Positions 31,357 to 44,209 are shown, counted from the first letter of the stretch. The stretch: 64,000 bases of DNA from Coniochaeta sp. PMI_546 (GCA_021432605.1 MU271143.1:1497277-1561276), one strand, 5' to 3'. The notes: generated by a model not told the origin, from the letters alone. Numbers and translations are program-made.

Positions 31357-32476
31357 ATGTCGTCCCTCGAGGCAAAGATAGTCGTGCTCGGCTCCCAGGG
31401 TGTCGGCAAGACGTCGCTGGTGCAGCGATACTGCAAGGGATCCTTCAACCCGTCGCAGATCACGTCGACCGTCGGCGCCAGCTTCATGGCCAAGCGCGTT
31501 GTCGACAGCGACACAGACACCGTCGTTCGACTTCAAATATGGGACACAGGCACGTTACCTCTACTCTACCTCCCTGGTTCATCACCGACATAGTATATGC
31601 TGACAAGCGCGTACCAAAACAGCCGGTCAAGAACGCTTCCGCTCGATATCACGCCTCTACTACCGCGGCGCCAACGCCTGTATCCTCTGCTACAGCATAA
31701 CCGACGCCCAGTCCTTCGCCGAGATGGGCATGTGGCTGACTGAGCTCCGCCGCAATCTTCCCTCGGACATCGTCCTCCACGTCGTCGGTACGAAAGCCGA
31801 CATCGTCGCGCGCGAGCCTTCCAAGCGCGAAGTCCCCTTCGAGCGCTGCATCGCCTACGTCGCCGAGAACCTGGCACCCGGGATGGGATCTACACCGCCG
31901 CCTACCGCCGCCACGCCGATGGGCATGCCGGGATACCATGGCGGTGACCCGCACCACCACAACGTCCGAGGCGGTGTCGGTATGAGCGGAGGGTCTGCCG
32001 GGTCCGCGGGAATAGACCCGCAGAGCACCGAGCCAAAGAGTCCGAGCAGTAAGCGCAGCTCGGGCTTCTGGGGCCAGGAGGTCGGTTGGGACGCGTGCCA
32101 CGAGATATCGGCCGAGAGCGGCGAGGGTGTCGAGGAGGTGTTCAGGGTGGTGACGAGGAAGCTGGTCGAGCAGAACCGGAAGATGCAGCAGGCTCTGCTG
32201 GCTGCCACGGCCACCCCGGGTGTGACGCCTTTCCCCTATGCGGAGCTGGGAGGGGCCACGCCCGGCGGAGCTGGCGAGGCCCAGGGGTATTTTGACGGGG
32301 CGCACTATCGCCCTGGCGGCAGTTTTAGGGTCGGACGAGATAGGAGGAGTTGGCTCTTCTCACCCGGCTTCAGCATTCCGACGCCTGGGAACCCCGGTGT
32401 TGCGGTCGACGCCCCCACTGGCGAGCGGGTGGATGAGAGGACTGGGCCTCGGAGGGATAGGAGGAGCTGTTGCTAG
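31357..32476 (+). CDS. Rab-family small GTPase with long insertion and C-terminal extension
   Basis: Two exons, 31357-31549 and 31623-32476; 348 aa. The intron has a GC donor (ACAG|GCACGT), fixed by the conserved WDT-AGQERF junction. Motifs: P-loop GSQGVGKTS, switch I TSTVGASF, WDTAGQERFRS, GTKAD (G4) and EISAESG (G5). The C-terminus ends RRDRRSCC, a double-cysteine signal for geranylgeranylation. The YYRGANACILCYSITD stretch places it near Rab5/Rab21/22-like proteins. A low-complexity insert of roughly 65 residues (Gly, His, Pro, Ser) lies between G4 and G5. A disordered tail of about 75 residues precedes the CC. Typical Rabs are 200-220 aa. I believe this is a fungal-specific Rab group in endomembrane traffic but cannot name the subgroup. 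Confidence 0.88.
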
Positions 32477-34398
32477 GTCTTTGGCTTCTTGGCTTTGGGA
32501 GGGATGATACCCCGTGTGTGACAGATGATGGTTCTCCTAATGTCTTTTTTTGTTTCATTTTTCACATCGTTACGGTCAAGCATACATCGGGATCTGAGGC
32601 ATGGGCATGGCATTGGCATTGCATGTGCTTCGACACAGGATTGGTCTTTCGGTACCGTGGGGAGCTGCTCTTGGATTCACAGTTCCTGCAGCTTGGCGTC
32701 TTTGGGTTTCTAAGTATCATCAAGCATGTGTCAAGCTTCGACGGGCAATAGGTGTTCTCACGAGATTGGGTATGGCATGGCAAAAGGTGGTTATCGCTAT
32801 GATTGGTTTACGTGAGTGAACCGCGGACTAAGGTACACTACAGGTTGCGCCTCGTTAGTCTGTATACGTATCATTTGCACCAATGTAGTTCTTTTCGTGT
32901 GATGCAATGTTGCAGAGCCGGCTTCATCACCCTCAGTATAGAGGTAAGGTACCTTAGTTCTGTGCAAATTGATATACCTACCTTACCTTACTTGGGTACA
33001 TTCCACAGCTGTATGTACAGTACGTACTTTGACCGTCAGAACCTCAGGAAGGTACATCACGATACGTACCTTACTCTTATTGCCCGATTCTCGTGGAGTG
33101 GAATTTGGTCTCCACAATTTGGTTCTGTCAGATAAGGTAAGGTAACCTACCTTATGGAAGCAGGAAGGTACCTAGGTATCTTATTACGATGCTTGGACAC
33201 CAAAGATTGGGAGTGTTGGAACAGGTGGATTAAAGCGGAGTCGCCAATGGCTCGTGCACGACAAAGCAAGCCATGGGAAAACTCGCTCCTCCCCGATTTT
33301 CTGGACTTCCCACGTCAACTGATCAATCTGCTGGCAAGAAAAGACAAGCGCGACAAAAGCGAGTGAGATAGAGCCCGGAGGCTCATCATTCGGCCACACA
33401 CCCACCCTCCATCTCTTGTTCGGCCCTCCACTTGGCCAGCCCTTTTTATTGTCCGTCTCGTCCTTTTTTGCATGTCCCTGTTCGGTCGGTGTTACATGCC
33501 GGCAGTCGCCTAGTTTGCCGTTGCCGTTAACCCTTTCTTCCCTCTTTTCCTCCAGCCTGCCTGGACATTCGTCACATTTCGCTTTCCCCTGCCGTTGTTC
33601 GGATCTACACTACCAGACAGTCCACAGACCACAGACCCGCGCCCTGTGTGCCACCTTGTCTGTGCCAAGATCCAGTCCATATCATCCCTACCATCTTCAG
33701 ATAGCTGAAAGGACCGAGACAGCTTTGCTCTTGAGATCCGTGTGGATAGCGTCCCACTCTTCCTGCCGGAGCCTGCCTTTCTGTGGAAGAGTCTGATGAC
33801 TGCTCGCCCGAAGCGAAGCACCACGCACCCTCCAGCCCAAGATAGCGTGGCCCGACTTGCGTAACTGGCATCTGCTGCCATCCAGATCCGTCAAAAGCCT
33901 TGTCCCGGCGGGTCGCATACGCTCACTGCCCTGCCGTCTATCGACGCAAGACCACCTACCTTAAGCATACCTTTAGACGAGTGAAAGCGAGTTATCACAC
34001 GCAGATTGGCTCGGTCACCGCCAGACCCCTGGACTGTTTGTACATCGCCAACCCACGCGAACCGTTCTTGTTGGATACACACAGCGACACACGTCGTATC
34101 CCGGTCCAATTCATCCCCGGCTTTCGATAGGGCAGAGTTTGGACGCTCTCACTCCATCCGACCCTTATTTGTTTCCTCCATTTGACGGGAGTTACATACC
34201 CCCTTCCCCACTTCGGCAAGCCCCATCGTCCTGCACACAAGTTACCTTGTCTGATTCAACCACCACTGGTCTGGCGGGCTGCGTCACCGCTGCCCTTGCC
34301 GTCGTGCTCATCCCCCATCCCGTCTCGTCTGCGTGGTGGTTCAGGTTTCTTTGTCATCCAAACCCTAACCTGGGCTTGACAGCCCTGGAACTACGGCC
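32477..34398. other. intergenic region with TAAGGTA/TACCTTA cluster and pyrimidine-rich leader
   Basis: The first half contains the motif cluster listed separately. From about 33400 to 34390 the sequence is C/T-rich with no supported open frame, consistent with a long 5' leader of the downstream SSXT-like gene. Confidence 0.5.
32941..33185. repeat. cluster of AAGGTA/TACCTT motifs and palindromes
   Basis: About ten AAGGTA or TACCTT hexamers in 245 bp, including a perfect 12-bp palindrome TAAGGTACCTTA (32945-32956) and an imperfect hairpin at 33132-33155. Single or paired copies recur near 6595, 14097, 37182, 37390 and 62168. Confidence 0.85.
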
Positions 34399-36189
34399 AT
34401 GTACTCGGCCCCTTATGGCTTCCCCAATGCCGTTCCTGGAAGCGGAGGCCCTGGGCCAACTTTCAACGGCGGTGCCCCGCCGCCGCAGAACCCTCACATG
34501 CAGCCAGGTCCATCCCCCAACCAGCCTCAGATGATGTATAGCAACCAGCAGTTCCCCATGACTGCTCAAGGTCCCTTTTCTGGTGCTAATAACCCTGCTG
34601 CGATGATGGCTGCTGCTGGTCCTGCAGCCATGATGCAGAATCCCGGCATGCCACACATGGCACCTAATGGCCAGAGTAAGCTGCTTCTTTCCTGTCCTTC
34701 CCTACTAGCCCTACTACTTTGCTCTCCTCCCCCACCCCTTGCATGTCCTTCCATCATCTGTCTCCATATTCTCTCATTTGGCTTTGTTTGTGCCTGTTTT
34801 GCCTGCCGTGTCTCAGATGGCACCACCCGATCGGCGTGACATAGTGCTCGACTCGGGGTGGTCCTGAGACGACCGTACCAGGCGCTACCGACCTCGACGT
34901 CTTGCTACCATTGGTGCTAATGTGTACCTCTGGAGCAGTATCAAGACTTTAAGGCTAGGAACTAATCCGAGTGTTACACAGTGGCATACCAAACCCCATT
35001 CACAAGCTCACCGTATGGAGGCGGAGTGCCAGCTACTGCCGCTCCCCAACCACAGTTCCCTCCGAACTATACAATGGCCGGCACGATGCCTCAGCAATTT
35101 CAACCCAATGCCGCCGGCATGTCCCAGCAGCAGATGCAGCAACAGATGATGCAGCGCATGTACCCGGCGCAGCAGAACGGACCAGTCATGGGCGTTTCCA
35201 CGCCACAGCGTCAATTCAATCCTCGGCAGGGCACTCCAGGGCAATCGACGCCTTCCTCCCAACAGGGACAGTTTGTCGCACCACCTAACCAACAAGGCAC
35301 GCCCCAAGGTCAAATACCGAATAGTGCCCAACAACCGCCCATGTCTGTCACCACCCCGCAGACTCCTACCTTTCCGTCCAACGGCCAAGGCGCCAACGCG
35401 AATGGGAGCACCAAAGAGTCGACGCCTCTCAGTCCAGGCACCGAGTCTCGCGAGAGAGAGACTTTTTCTCTTTTGCTCAACATCAACCAGGAACTTCTGT
35501 ACGAGTCAATACAACTCCAAAACACTAGAGCCGAGCTGAAGAAAGAACTCAAGAGAGAACCGTCGGCGGGTGCGGATGGCGGTCCAAACGCCACCGGGGA
35601 CGGCTTGGATCTGTTGAAACAAGAGAAACTAATCCAGCTGGACTATGCACAGTGAGCATTCAGGTCCCTCAATGGTCTACATAATGATAGTGTGCTAACG
35701 ACATGATTCAGCTGTATGCGGAGACTTCAGGGAAACCTCACATACCTCGCGGCACTGGCGGACAGGAAAGTCGGCCAAGTACCACCATGTCCAGCCCACC
35801 TCATGCCGCCACCACTGAACCTTAGTATCAAGATGAGGTCACCTACGGCACCAGGAGCAGACCCTAATGAGAATCCGTCCGCGCCGGACCCTGAAAGAGA
35901 AGAGAAGGATAGGCTTCTGACTGCTGATAGAGAAGAGAGGGATAAGCTCTTGAAGGAGCTGTACAAGAAACTCCAAGCGCAGTTTCCCGGAATCGACCCC
36001 AGGAGAGAGCCGGCGTTCGCAATGCCCAACCCCGGGGCGCAGCAGCCACACAACGGTCAGCGGCAAGCTGGACCCGGTGCAGGCCCGTCGTCGAACCAAG
36101 GAAGTCCCGCGCCGAATCCTCAGGGCCACAGATCGGGCCAGACGCCGACTCAAGCCGCTCCTATGCAGCAGCCTGTGGGAGGCCTATAA
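34399..36189 (+). CDS. Gln/Pro-rich protein with SSXT (SS18)-like domain
   Basis: Three exons: 34399-34675, 34982-35651 and 35712-36189; 474 aa. The first intron is long for this genome (306 nt), and the second exon begins inside an ATG codon. The N-terminal half is low-complexity Gly/Pro/Met/Gln, with runs such as SQQQMQQQMMQRM. Residues about 255-337 contain LLLNINQELLYESIQLQN and, after a spacer, YAHCMRRLQGNLTYLAALAD. This fits the SSXT pattern of metazoan SS18 (LDENNHLIQCIM ... QMLHTNLVYLATIAD), which docks on SWI/SNF remodellers. A charged helix (EREEKDRLLTADREERDKL) follows, then another Gln/Pro tail. A coactivator role in a SWI/SNF-type complex is inferred from the domain. The match is by eye. 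Confidence 0.8.
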
Positions 36190-37850
36190 GCCAGCATTAA
36201 AAAGACGTTGGACGCGAGGAACCGGAGTTGAAGCAGATGTGCTGGCTCATGTTTTCCTTACATATATACCCCTCTATGTGCCTCGAGCACTGTTTCGGGA
36301 AGCTCACATTTTTGTGCGGTCGGGCGTTTATCTCATCTTTTCAGCGCCTAGGTAGAGCAGCGATCGGGACCGTACTGGTGTTCAGGAAAAATGGAAATAT
36401 CTTTAGGCGTTTCGATGTAAGACTATCCAGCAGCTGTCGTGGTGGAGGATGGGTTGAGGTTGTCACGTGCTGAGATCGTCTACTTGATTAGGTAGCTTCA
36501 TGCATTCCGATGGATCTTGCAACTGAGGAAGCCTCAAGCTATGAAGGGAGAGATATCGTGGACACCAGACTCTCGACGATGCCATCACAGGATGTCATGT
36601 AATGAGTGATGGTCGAAGACCTCAAGTGCGGTAAGCAACTGTGGTACGGTACCTATCGCTGTCTTGAAAAGGGTCAAGCTATGTAGACCCACCATCCCCA
36701 CATTCGGTACGGGAAGAGCTTGAACTTGGGGGCTTTCCGTCCTCGGCAATTTAGACAGCTTCTTCAATGCCATTGTAGCCCTTGAAAGCTGGTGTACACA
36801 AATTTCATGCACCGTCACGCGCGGACAATCGTCGAAACTCCCCTCGACCAAGACAACTCTGTCGAGCCAGGCTTGATGTCTCTTTGCTCTCTAGTTACAA
36901 CTTCCTCTCGATTTGGTGTCGCTCTCTCAATTGGTAAAGGAGGGTACATTCAACAACGCGTGTCTGGATTGGGCGGCAGGGCGCGGAACGAAACTAGACT
37001 CCAGCCCACCATCCTGGACTCCAGCCAGTTGGGCGCATGCAGCATGCAGGACTAGCGCGCCAGCTTTATTTTCTCTGGTGGGGGACCCCTGTCTTCGTCA
37101 TCCCCCTTCATCCTTTTCATTAACGGCTCCAATTTGAAGGAGACCGCGTGAGAGGTCGAGGATGAGGAATACTTATCACAGTAAGGTAACCATAGCTTCC
37201 TGTGAGAACGATTGCTTGAAAAATAGATGAAGCCGTGGCAATTGTCTCTACCGTATCTCTTTATGAATTCTGCTTGACTCTTTCCCTTGTGCCTCCTTCT
37301 TATCGCGTTTGCTCTTAGCGAGCTGACTGTGGTTCGCCGTGTCAAGACCACTGTTGAGATTGCGTTGGAAGCTGTGACCTCAACTAAAGTACCTTAGGTT
37401 CTCAACTTGTCGAGAAACCTGCCCCGACACAACATCCGTTTCCTGATCAAGGGAAACAGCGCCTACATCGAATTTGCTCTTGCCTAGACGGCTTGTTCGA
37501 CGCTGCCAGTTTACGGAGTTTCAGTCTTCTCGGCCCCTCGGTGAAACAACTCCAGAGAGGAAGCCGCTAAGAGAGCCAATCCCCAAGCAAAACCTCGAAT
37601 TATCCCTTGTTGCCGACCTATCCCTACCCCCCCTGCTGTTCCGCTCCAAAGCTTCCACAATTCACAACTTCTCTTGACACGAGCGGGGACTGCTCTTGCT
37701 CGGGACTGTTGACGACCTCTCTCCGTTCTCGTTCTTGGGGTGTCAACAACCGTCACCTGTCATCAGTCGCGGTTCGCTGTGTGAGACCAGGGCCGCAACC
37801 TCAGTCACTACAGCACGCTTCGTTCGCTTTCTGAGGCCTGGGCTTCGCAA
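36190..37850. other. intergenic region upstream of the TBC gene
   Basis: No supported gene. Single taaggta/taccttagg motifs occur near 37182 and 37390. The last 250 bp are CT-rich. Confidence 0.45.
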
Positions 37851-40800
37851 ATGGAGCTCGACCACAACGGAGCAGATAATACTCGCCATGTATCTCAGCA
37901 ACTACAAGGATCCGCGACCATGGAAGAGAGCCCTCGCCAGAGCTCGCGAGCTCGCTCAGATACCGCGCCGATAGTCGACGAGCATAGTCAACGTCTGGTA
38001 GACCACGACTCGCTCGTTACAGTCCGATTGTCCGAACCTCCTTACCTTCACGTAAATACGAACATCGCGCCCAATATTTTACCCTCGAGGAAGAGCTTGC
38101 ATGAGAATGATTATACCCGAAGCGACGCAATGGCGGATGCCGTGAACCGAGACCAGGACGGAGACGAAAGTTTGCGGAAGCAGGAGGGACCCGGAGTCAT
38201 TCTACGATCCCCCACAACGATCGTCGGGGATCATTCGCGGACTCTGCAAGATGAGCTTGGTGAGGATGATGAGTCCCCAGACGATACAGAAAGTATACAC
38301 AGCATATTGGACGACGCGGACATTACACAGCAGGATTCGAATGATACGTCAGTAATTAGCCACCCACGGACTTCGGAAGAAACAAACTGGGATCAACTTC
38401 AAGAGATCGAGAACCAAGAATCTAAGCACCAGGTTTCGGAGAACGTGAGTTTTTCCCTTTCTGTTTTTCTGGATGATCAGAAGTAAAAGCGGCGATTTGT
38501 GCCAGGCGGGTAACTGACCAGTAAACACACAGTCTACGGCTGCACTGCTTGCCAGATTGGATCAGGAAAACAATCTACTTGCAACGAATCCAAAGACTGT
38601 CAAAGTGCAAGTTGTGGAAGCCCAAAACTCGTCTCGGCGGGCAGCCCGGCCGCCTTCAATGGCGCAGATCCGACAGATGGTTAATGGTCCTCAACCTCCA
38701 GCCCTTCGTTACTCCGTACTGCCACCACCGCCCATGACGGACCTTCAATTTTACGCGGCTCTCGTCAAGGACTACCGTCAGACGGCTGCGCGACTACCTA
38801 CGCTGCTTACGAACAAGATCCGCAAGGGTGTGCCTCCGCCGCTCAGAGGCATAGTATGGCAGAGCATGACACTCGCCCAAGACAGGAGTCTTCATGAAGT
38901 GTACGAGCGACTGTCAGGTGAATCTAGCCCATATGAGGGTATCATCGGCAAGGACCTCGGAAGAAGCTTCCCTGGCGTGGATATGTTTAGGGATCCCGAA
39001 GGTGAGGGCCAGCGGAACCTCGGTCGCGTTCTGAAGTGCTTCAGTCTGTACGATCAGAAGATCGGTTACTGCCAGGGTCTTGCTTTCCTGGTTGGGCCTC
39101 TCCTCATGCACATGAGCGACAAGGAGGCATTCTGTGTCCTGGTCAGGTAAGAAATTGGAACTGGATCTCTGGAACCGTCGGAGGTCCAGCTCTGGGTCGG
39201 CAATGGGCCCATTCTATCTGATGTTTTTTGCTAATGTCCGTGTCCGAACTGCAGACTCATGGAGAACTACGATCTTCGAGACTGTTTTCTGCCAGACCTT
39301 GCAGGGCTGCATGTCCGGATTTACCAGTTTCGAGAACTTTTACGGCAGCATTTGCCCATCTTGTCGGCCCACCTGGAAGATTTGCAGGTCGATCCCGCGT
39401 ACGTTTCACAATGGTTCCTGTCTTTCTTCGCCGTAACATGCCCCCTACCCATGCTGTTTCGCATCTACGATGTCATCTTTGCCGAAGGAGCTTCGGAGAC
39501 TATCATGCGGGTGGCGCTGTCACTCATGCACAAGAACCAAGATCGGATTCTGGCATGCACAGAGCTCGAAAATGTAGTGCAGCTTCTTCTTTCTCGAAGT
39601 CTGTGGGGTTGCTACAACTACAACGCAGACGAGCTCGTCGAGCACTTTGTCAGTCTTTCCGACGTTATCACTCGAGAGCGATTGGCAGCGCTCGAGCAGG
39701 GGTACCGCGAATCTCAATTATCCAATAGCGCCGCCAATATTGCCGGGCCTGGCGCCAATCTCAAAGGAGCAGATGCACGGCGGGCGCTCGATATTACCAC
39801 CGCAGCATCTCGATTTTTGGGTCGCATCTGGGCTTCGACCTCTTCATCCCCAAAATTAGGGTCAACCGCGTCGGGCGCAGCATCACCATCCACCGCGAGC
39901 AGCAGCACCCTCACTCCTGGCCTCACTGCCGCGGCTTCACGTCCTCTGAGCATGCTCAGGCGGACCGTTTCCAAACAAAGTCTGGCCTCGACATTTAATT
40001 CTATGGAGGCGAGCTCCAACTCGACATCGTCGTCAGCCGCTAGCGTTTTGAGCTCAGCATCTACTGAATTGACTTCAATTTCGCGAGACAGCTCGGCCGC
40101 CGACGATATCTCCAGCCGTCAATCGGCGCCGTCGATCAACGGACCCGGATCTAAACCTACGACAACTCGCAGCAATGCCAACAAAGAAGACGAAAGGAAC
40201 TTGCACAATCAAATCGAAGACCTGCTCACTGCGCTTAGCGAGTTGCAGCGAAACCACGCTCTCCTAGCTGATCAATTGCAGAAAGAAAGGGAAGAACGCA
40301 GTGAAGATAAGAAAGCCGTGAGGTCGCTTCTAGACGGCCTTCGAAACAAGGCAGGATCTGAGACATCAGCGGCGTCCTACGGCGGGGCCAGCAATGGCGA
40401 CATAATTACACTAGTCGACAGTCGACGCGCTACCGAGCAGCCTTCTGAAGAGCAATTATCGAACCTGTTGGACGTGGTCGAGCTACGATTCGGCGGTGAA
40501 GACGACAATCGAAGATCTTCCATAACACAGACGAAATACCAACTCCGTGATGAACTCGCGCGCGCAAAAGAGCAGTTGTCGAACGAGCTGTCGAAATCAC
40601 AGCAATACAACCAAAGAATATACCAGTTAGAACAAGAGGTGTCGAGCGTCTCAGACCAGCTGAGGGAAAGCCGGAACCATGTACGCAGCTTGCACCAGGA
40701 GAAGCAAAGGCTGGAGAAGCAGATCCACGGCATGCGGGTACGTGCTTCTGACAGCACTCCCACAACAGGCGCCGAGAATGGCGGCTGGTTCTCACAAGCC

Positions 40801-41367
40801 ACTGGCATCGGGGCCACGGGTGCATCGCCGGCAGCTCCAGGAGGACTGCGAGAACTGAAGTTGGGCCGTAGCAAGTCCACGCCTTCACAATCCACGTCAC
40901 CGCCGAGCAAACGCGCATCCTCCCTGATGCTTCACAAAGCCGCCAACGGCAGCCGCGAATCCCTAGTGCCGGCACCACTGACGGCCCCTGTTAGCGAACA
41001 TGACGCCCTCCTTCTCGAACTCGTCCAAGCCAAGACGTCCGAAGCGATAGCGCGGCAGGAAGCCGAAGAGATGAAGCAGAAGCTCGAGAGCCTGCGGAAG
41101 GCGTTCGGTCTCGCTCCGGGCGAGGTCTCGTCCTTCCTTACGCACAATAAGAATACCTCGGTGTCGTCGACCACGGCGGCAGGTCAAGCCACGGCGGCGG
41201 CGTCGGCTGCTATCGGCGGCATGTTTGGTCGTCTTACCGGGTCAGGCAATGCTGACAGACCTGCTGCTGGTGCTCCTGCCGCGCCGAGTAGGCCGGCCTT
41301 GGTGTCGGCTGCCACGACACCGGCTCCTGCCGCTGCTACAGGAGGCTTCTGGGGGTGGAAACGGTGA
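37851..41367 (+). CDS. GYP5: TBC-domain Rab GTPase-activating protein (Gyp5 type)
   Basis: Three exons: 37851-38444, 38533-39146 and 39255-41367; 1,106 aa. A disordered acidic N-terminus leads to a TBC domain (about 290-520). It shows IRKGVPPPLRGIVWQSM with the catalytic arginine finger, QKIGYCQGLAFLVGPLLMH with the glutamine finger, and LFRIYDVIFAEGAS with the conserved D. Serine-rich linkers and three coiled-coil stretches follow (about 714-760, 824-897, 987-1022). The C-terminus is GGFWGWKR. Yeast Gyp5 and Gyl1 share TBC plus coiled coil and act on Ypt1/Sec4 at sites of growth. That role and the symbol rest on architecture. A sister TBC family cannot be excluded without a tree. Confidence 0.88.
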
Positions 41368-42782
41368 TTGTTTATCACCGGGACCATCTGTGTGCTGTAC
41401 CTTTGGAAGAAGTCGCAATCCCGCTGCTGTCGCGATCACGCGACACCTGTCCTGCGTGGAAACCTTTGCAAACGGCGCAGAGGTACACATTTTTGAGTGT
41501 GTTCCTGCGTCTTGGTGTGTTGAAATCATTGTCATATTTCGATACCACTACCGCCTTTGGCAACTTTGTCTGAGCAGTCAGGCAATAGAGTCTATTACTT
41601 CTTAAGAAAGTGCTTCGACGGAAGCAATAGGCGGGGAACATGTTTTACGTGGGCACAGGATTACGGAGTACAAGCCAACCAAGAATGGTTGATGTTGTAG
41701 ATAGGTGCATTAGTAGCTACACTAGACTCAACTACTTTTTACTCTGTGTTCTTTTCCCCCAACCCAAAGTAATGTTTTACCCTCGTGGTGCTATTTTCGA
41801 TTCGTCAACGACGAAAATCAGGGCCCTCAGGTGTGGTTGTATTACGTGCCCTTGTGCCTATTTTCTTGGTAGGATGGTAACACGTACACTAGCGCCGAAT
41901 CACATGCAGAGGATTCTGGAATTGCCAAGTGTTTGTCCCAGCTCGAAGCTGCGGCAGAGAATGAGACCATTCCGGCACGAAAGTCTCTGGGTAGAATGTC
42001 GACATCGCTTGTTCAAGAGAATAGATAGGTACCTAGCCTTGACTCTTTTGAGTCATAGTGACTTGCATTGTAGGCAGAAGCTTGAATCAAGCTGAGGACA
42101 CATTGTGATATCTCATGTCTCTTGCCTCCACAGCACACGTAGTGAAAAAGAACCAACTGTGGATGCCGTGTTTGGTGGAAGGGAATCCCATCAGGGCAAA
42201 ACTAGCAACGATGATGCAGTTTGTGGCTGAATTCAAGGCTCGAGGCTGGGATGGCATGATGAGATCATTCGTGTGGGCACTGGAGGACAAGTAGCGTTTC
42301 AGTGGTCACTGAGGTCAGAGCCTGCCTGCCTGCCTTGACCACAAATAATACCTTGGTGGGAGCCACAGTAACCAGCTGGGAGCACTGACCATGCATGGGA
42401 GGGGGCGCCACAAGTTGGTTCCGTCATTTACGTAGCACCTGCTGCTTTCACTCCTTTCCACCACCAAAATAATTATCAAAGCACCACCTTCACTCCTCTC
42501 CATCTCCTGCAATTTTCTCAAAACCATCCCACTTCCTCGCACCTGAGCTGTTTCTCCCCTTTACCTTGCACTTTTCCCGGCAATCATCAACTGCACTGCC
42601 CTACCTACTGAAGCTATCTTCATCGCACAAGGTTGGTCTCCGGCGTTCCCGTCATCTCGGAGCTGAGCTCCAAACCAACTAGCTTCTGACAGTGACATCA
42701 GCAGCTACTGAGGAAATCATCCTAATTTCTACTCACATCCTCCCTCAATCACCAACAGTCTTCAATCTACAACACCATCACA
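41368..42782. other. intergenic region upstream of the reticulon gene
   Basis: No gene recognised. Contains a short (cctg)n tract at about 42321-42336. The final 250 bp are CT/CA-rich promoter-like sequence. Confidence 0.45.
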
Positions 42783-44209
42783 ATGTCAGACGGACCGGCA
42801 TCTGTCCCTAACGGGAGCAGCAACATCGACGTTCTCAAGAACAGTAAGGTTCGTTTATCCACCTGTTGAGCTCTGCCATGACGTGGCCTTCTTGCATCAT
42901 TCGGAAGACCGCACGATAGCACAGCAGCCGGCTAACCTGGAATAGTGTTTCAGAACTCCACAATCACGTACATCATCAACGAAACAATATACTGATAGCC
43001 ACCTGTAGACGCTGCTAATGCGGCCAACCAAGCCTACAATACTGTGGCCAACGGTATGTCAAAGCCCGAAACAATCAACATGTCGCTGAACAGTTCACTG
43101 ACGCTCGTGTGACCTCAGGCCCAGTAGCTGAGAACATCAAGGACCAGAGCGCAAAGACCTCTGCCGAGTTCTCCAACCTCGCAGCTGCTCGCCAGACCCC
43201 TTCGACTCCCGCTGCCACCGGCCAGCCGTTGACACACTATCACTCCTTCTTCTCGGAGCTCCTGTCGTGGAACAATCCTCGTACGTGCACCTCTGCCGTG
43301 TCACATGCTTCTCACATCCGGACTCCATACTGATAAGGCCGTTAGGTGCTTCTGCCATTGCCTATGCCACTATCGTCACTCTTATCTTCTCGATTAGGTA
43401 TCTGGATATTTTCCGATGGGCTTTCAAGCTTACCTGGATGGTTCTCGGCATCACCGTTGCCGCCGAGGTTGCTGGCAAGACGATCCTGAACAGCGGTTTG
43501 GCTTCCCAGATCCGCCCCCGCAAGTACTACACTGTCCCCCGCGAGACTCTCGACGCCATGATCGGTGACGTGAACGAGCTCGTCAATTTCTTTGTCATTG
43601 AGGCTCAACGAATCCTCTTCGCTGAGAATGTCTACGCCTCAGCTGCCGTACGTTCCTTACCCAGGGAGCTCTTCGCCCCAAAGATTGTCCTGTTTGTCCA
43701 GAAAAGCTAATGCTCCCCAGGCCGCACTCACCGCCTTCATCTCCTACTACCTTGTCAAGATCGTTCCCTACTGGGGGCTTTCTCTGATCGCTACTACTGT
43801 CCTCTTCTTCGCCCCGCTCATCTACAAGTCCAACAAGGAGTTCATCGACGAGCACCTGCGCCAGGCCACCCACGTTGTCAGCGCTCAGACCGCCCAGCTC
43901 CGTGAAGCTACGCAGAAGACCACGGCACAGTATACTGAGGTCACTAAGCAGTACATGGGAGACTACACCGCCAAGGCTCAGGAGCTGATCCGTGGCCGGT
44001 CTGCTTCGCCCGAGGCTCGCACGAAGCCCGCCCCTACTCCCGTCAAGAAGGAGTACAAGGCCGATGACTTCCCTGCTGCTCCTCAGGATTCCCTCAAGGC
44101 GTCCAAGCTCCCCGAGACCCACACCGATGACCCGGTTATCAAGCCCAACGACCCTGCCTTGAACACGGCTGAGCCGACCTTCAAGACCGCTGACCCTCTC
44201 CTGTCCTAG
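42783..44209 (+). CDS. RTN1: reticulon-domain ER-shaping protein
   Basis: Five exons: 42783-42843, 43009-43053, 43119-43280, 43346-43647 and 43721-44209; 352 aa, with all junction phases agreeing. The second exon is only 45 nt. The reticulon domain starts near residue 75 (LTHYHSFFSELLSWNNPRA). It contains one long hydrophobic hairpin (AIAYATIVTLIFSIRYLDI to WMVLGITVAAEVAGK), a cytosolic loop with RPRKYYTVPRETLD, and a second hairpin (AALTAFISYYLVKIVPYWG to FAPLIYKS). The C-terminal third is helical then Pro/Lys-rich. Reticulons insert as wedges into the ER membrane and shape tubules. Most introns lie in the first third, as is usual for fungal reticulons. Confidence 0.9.
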
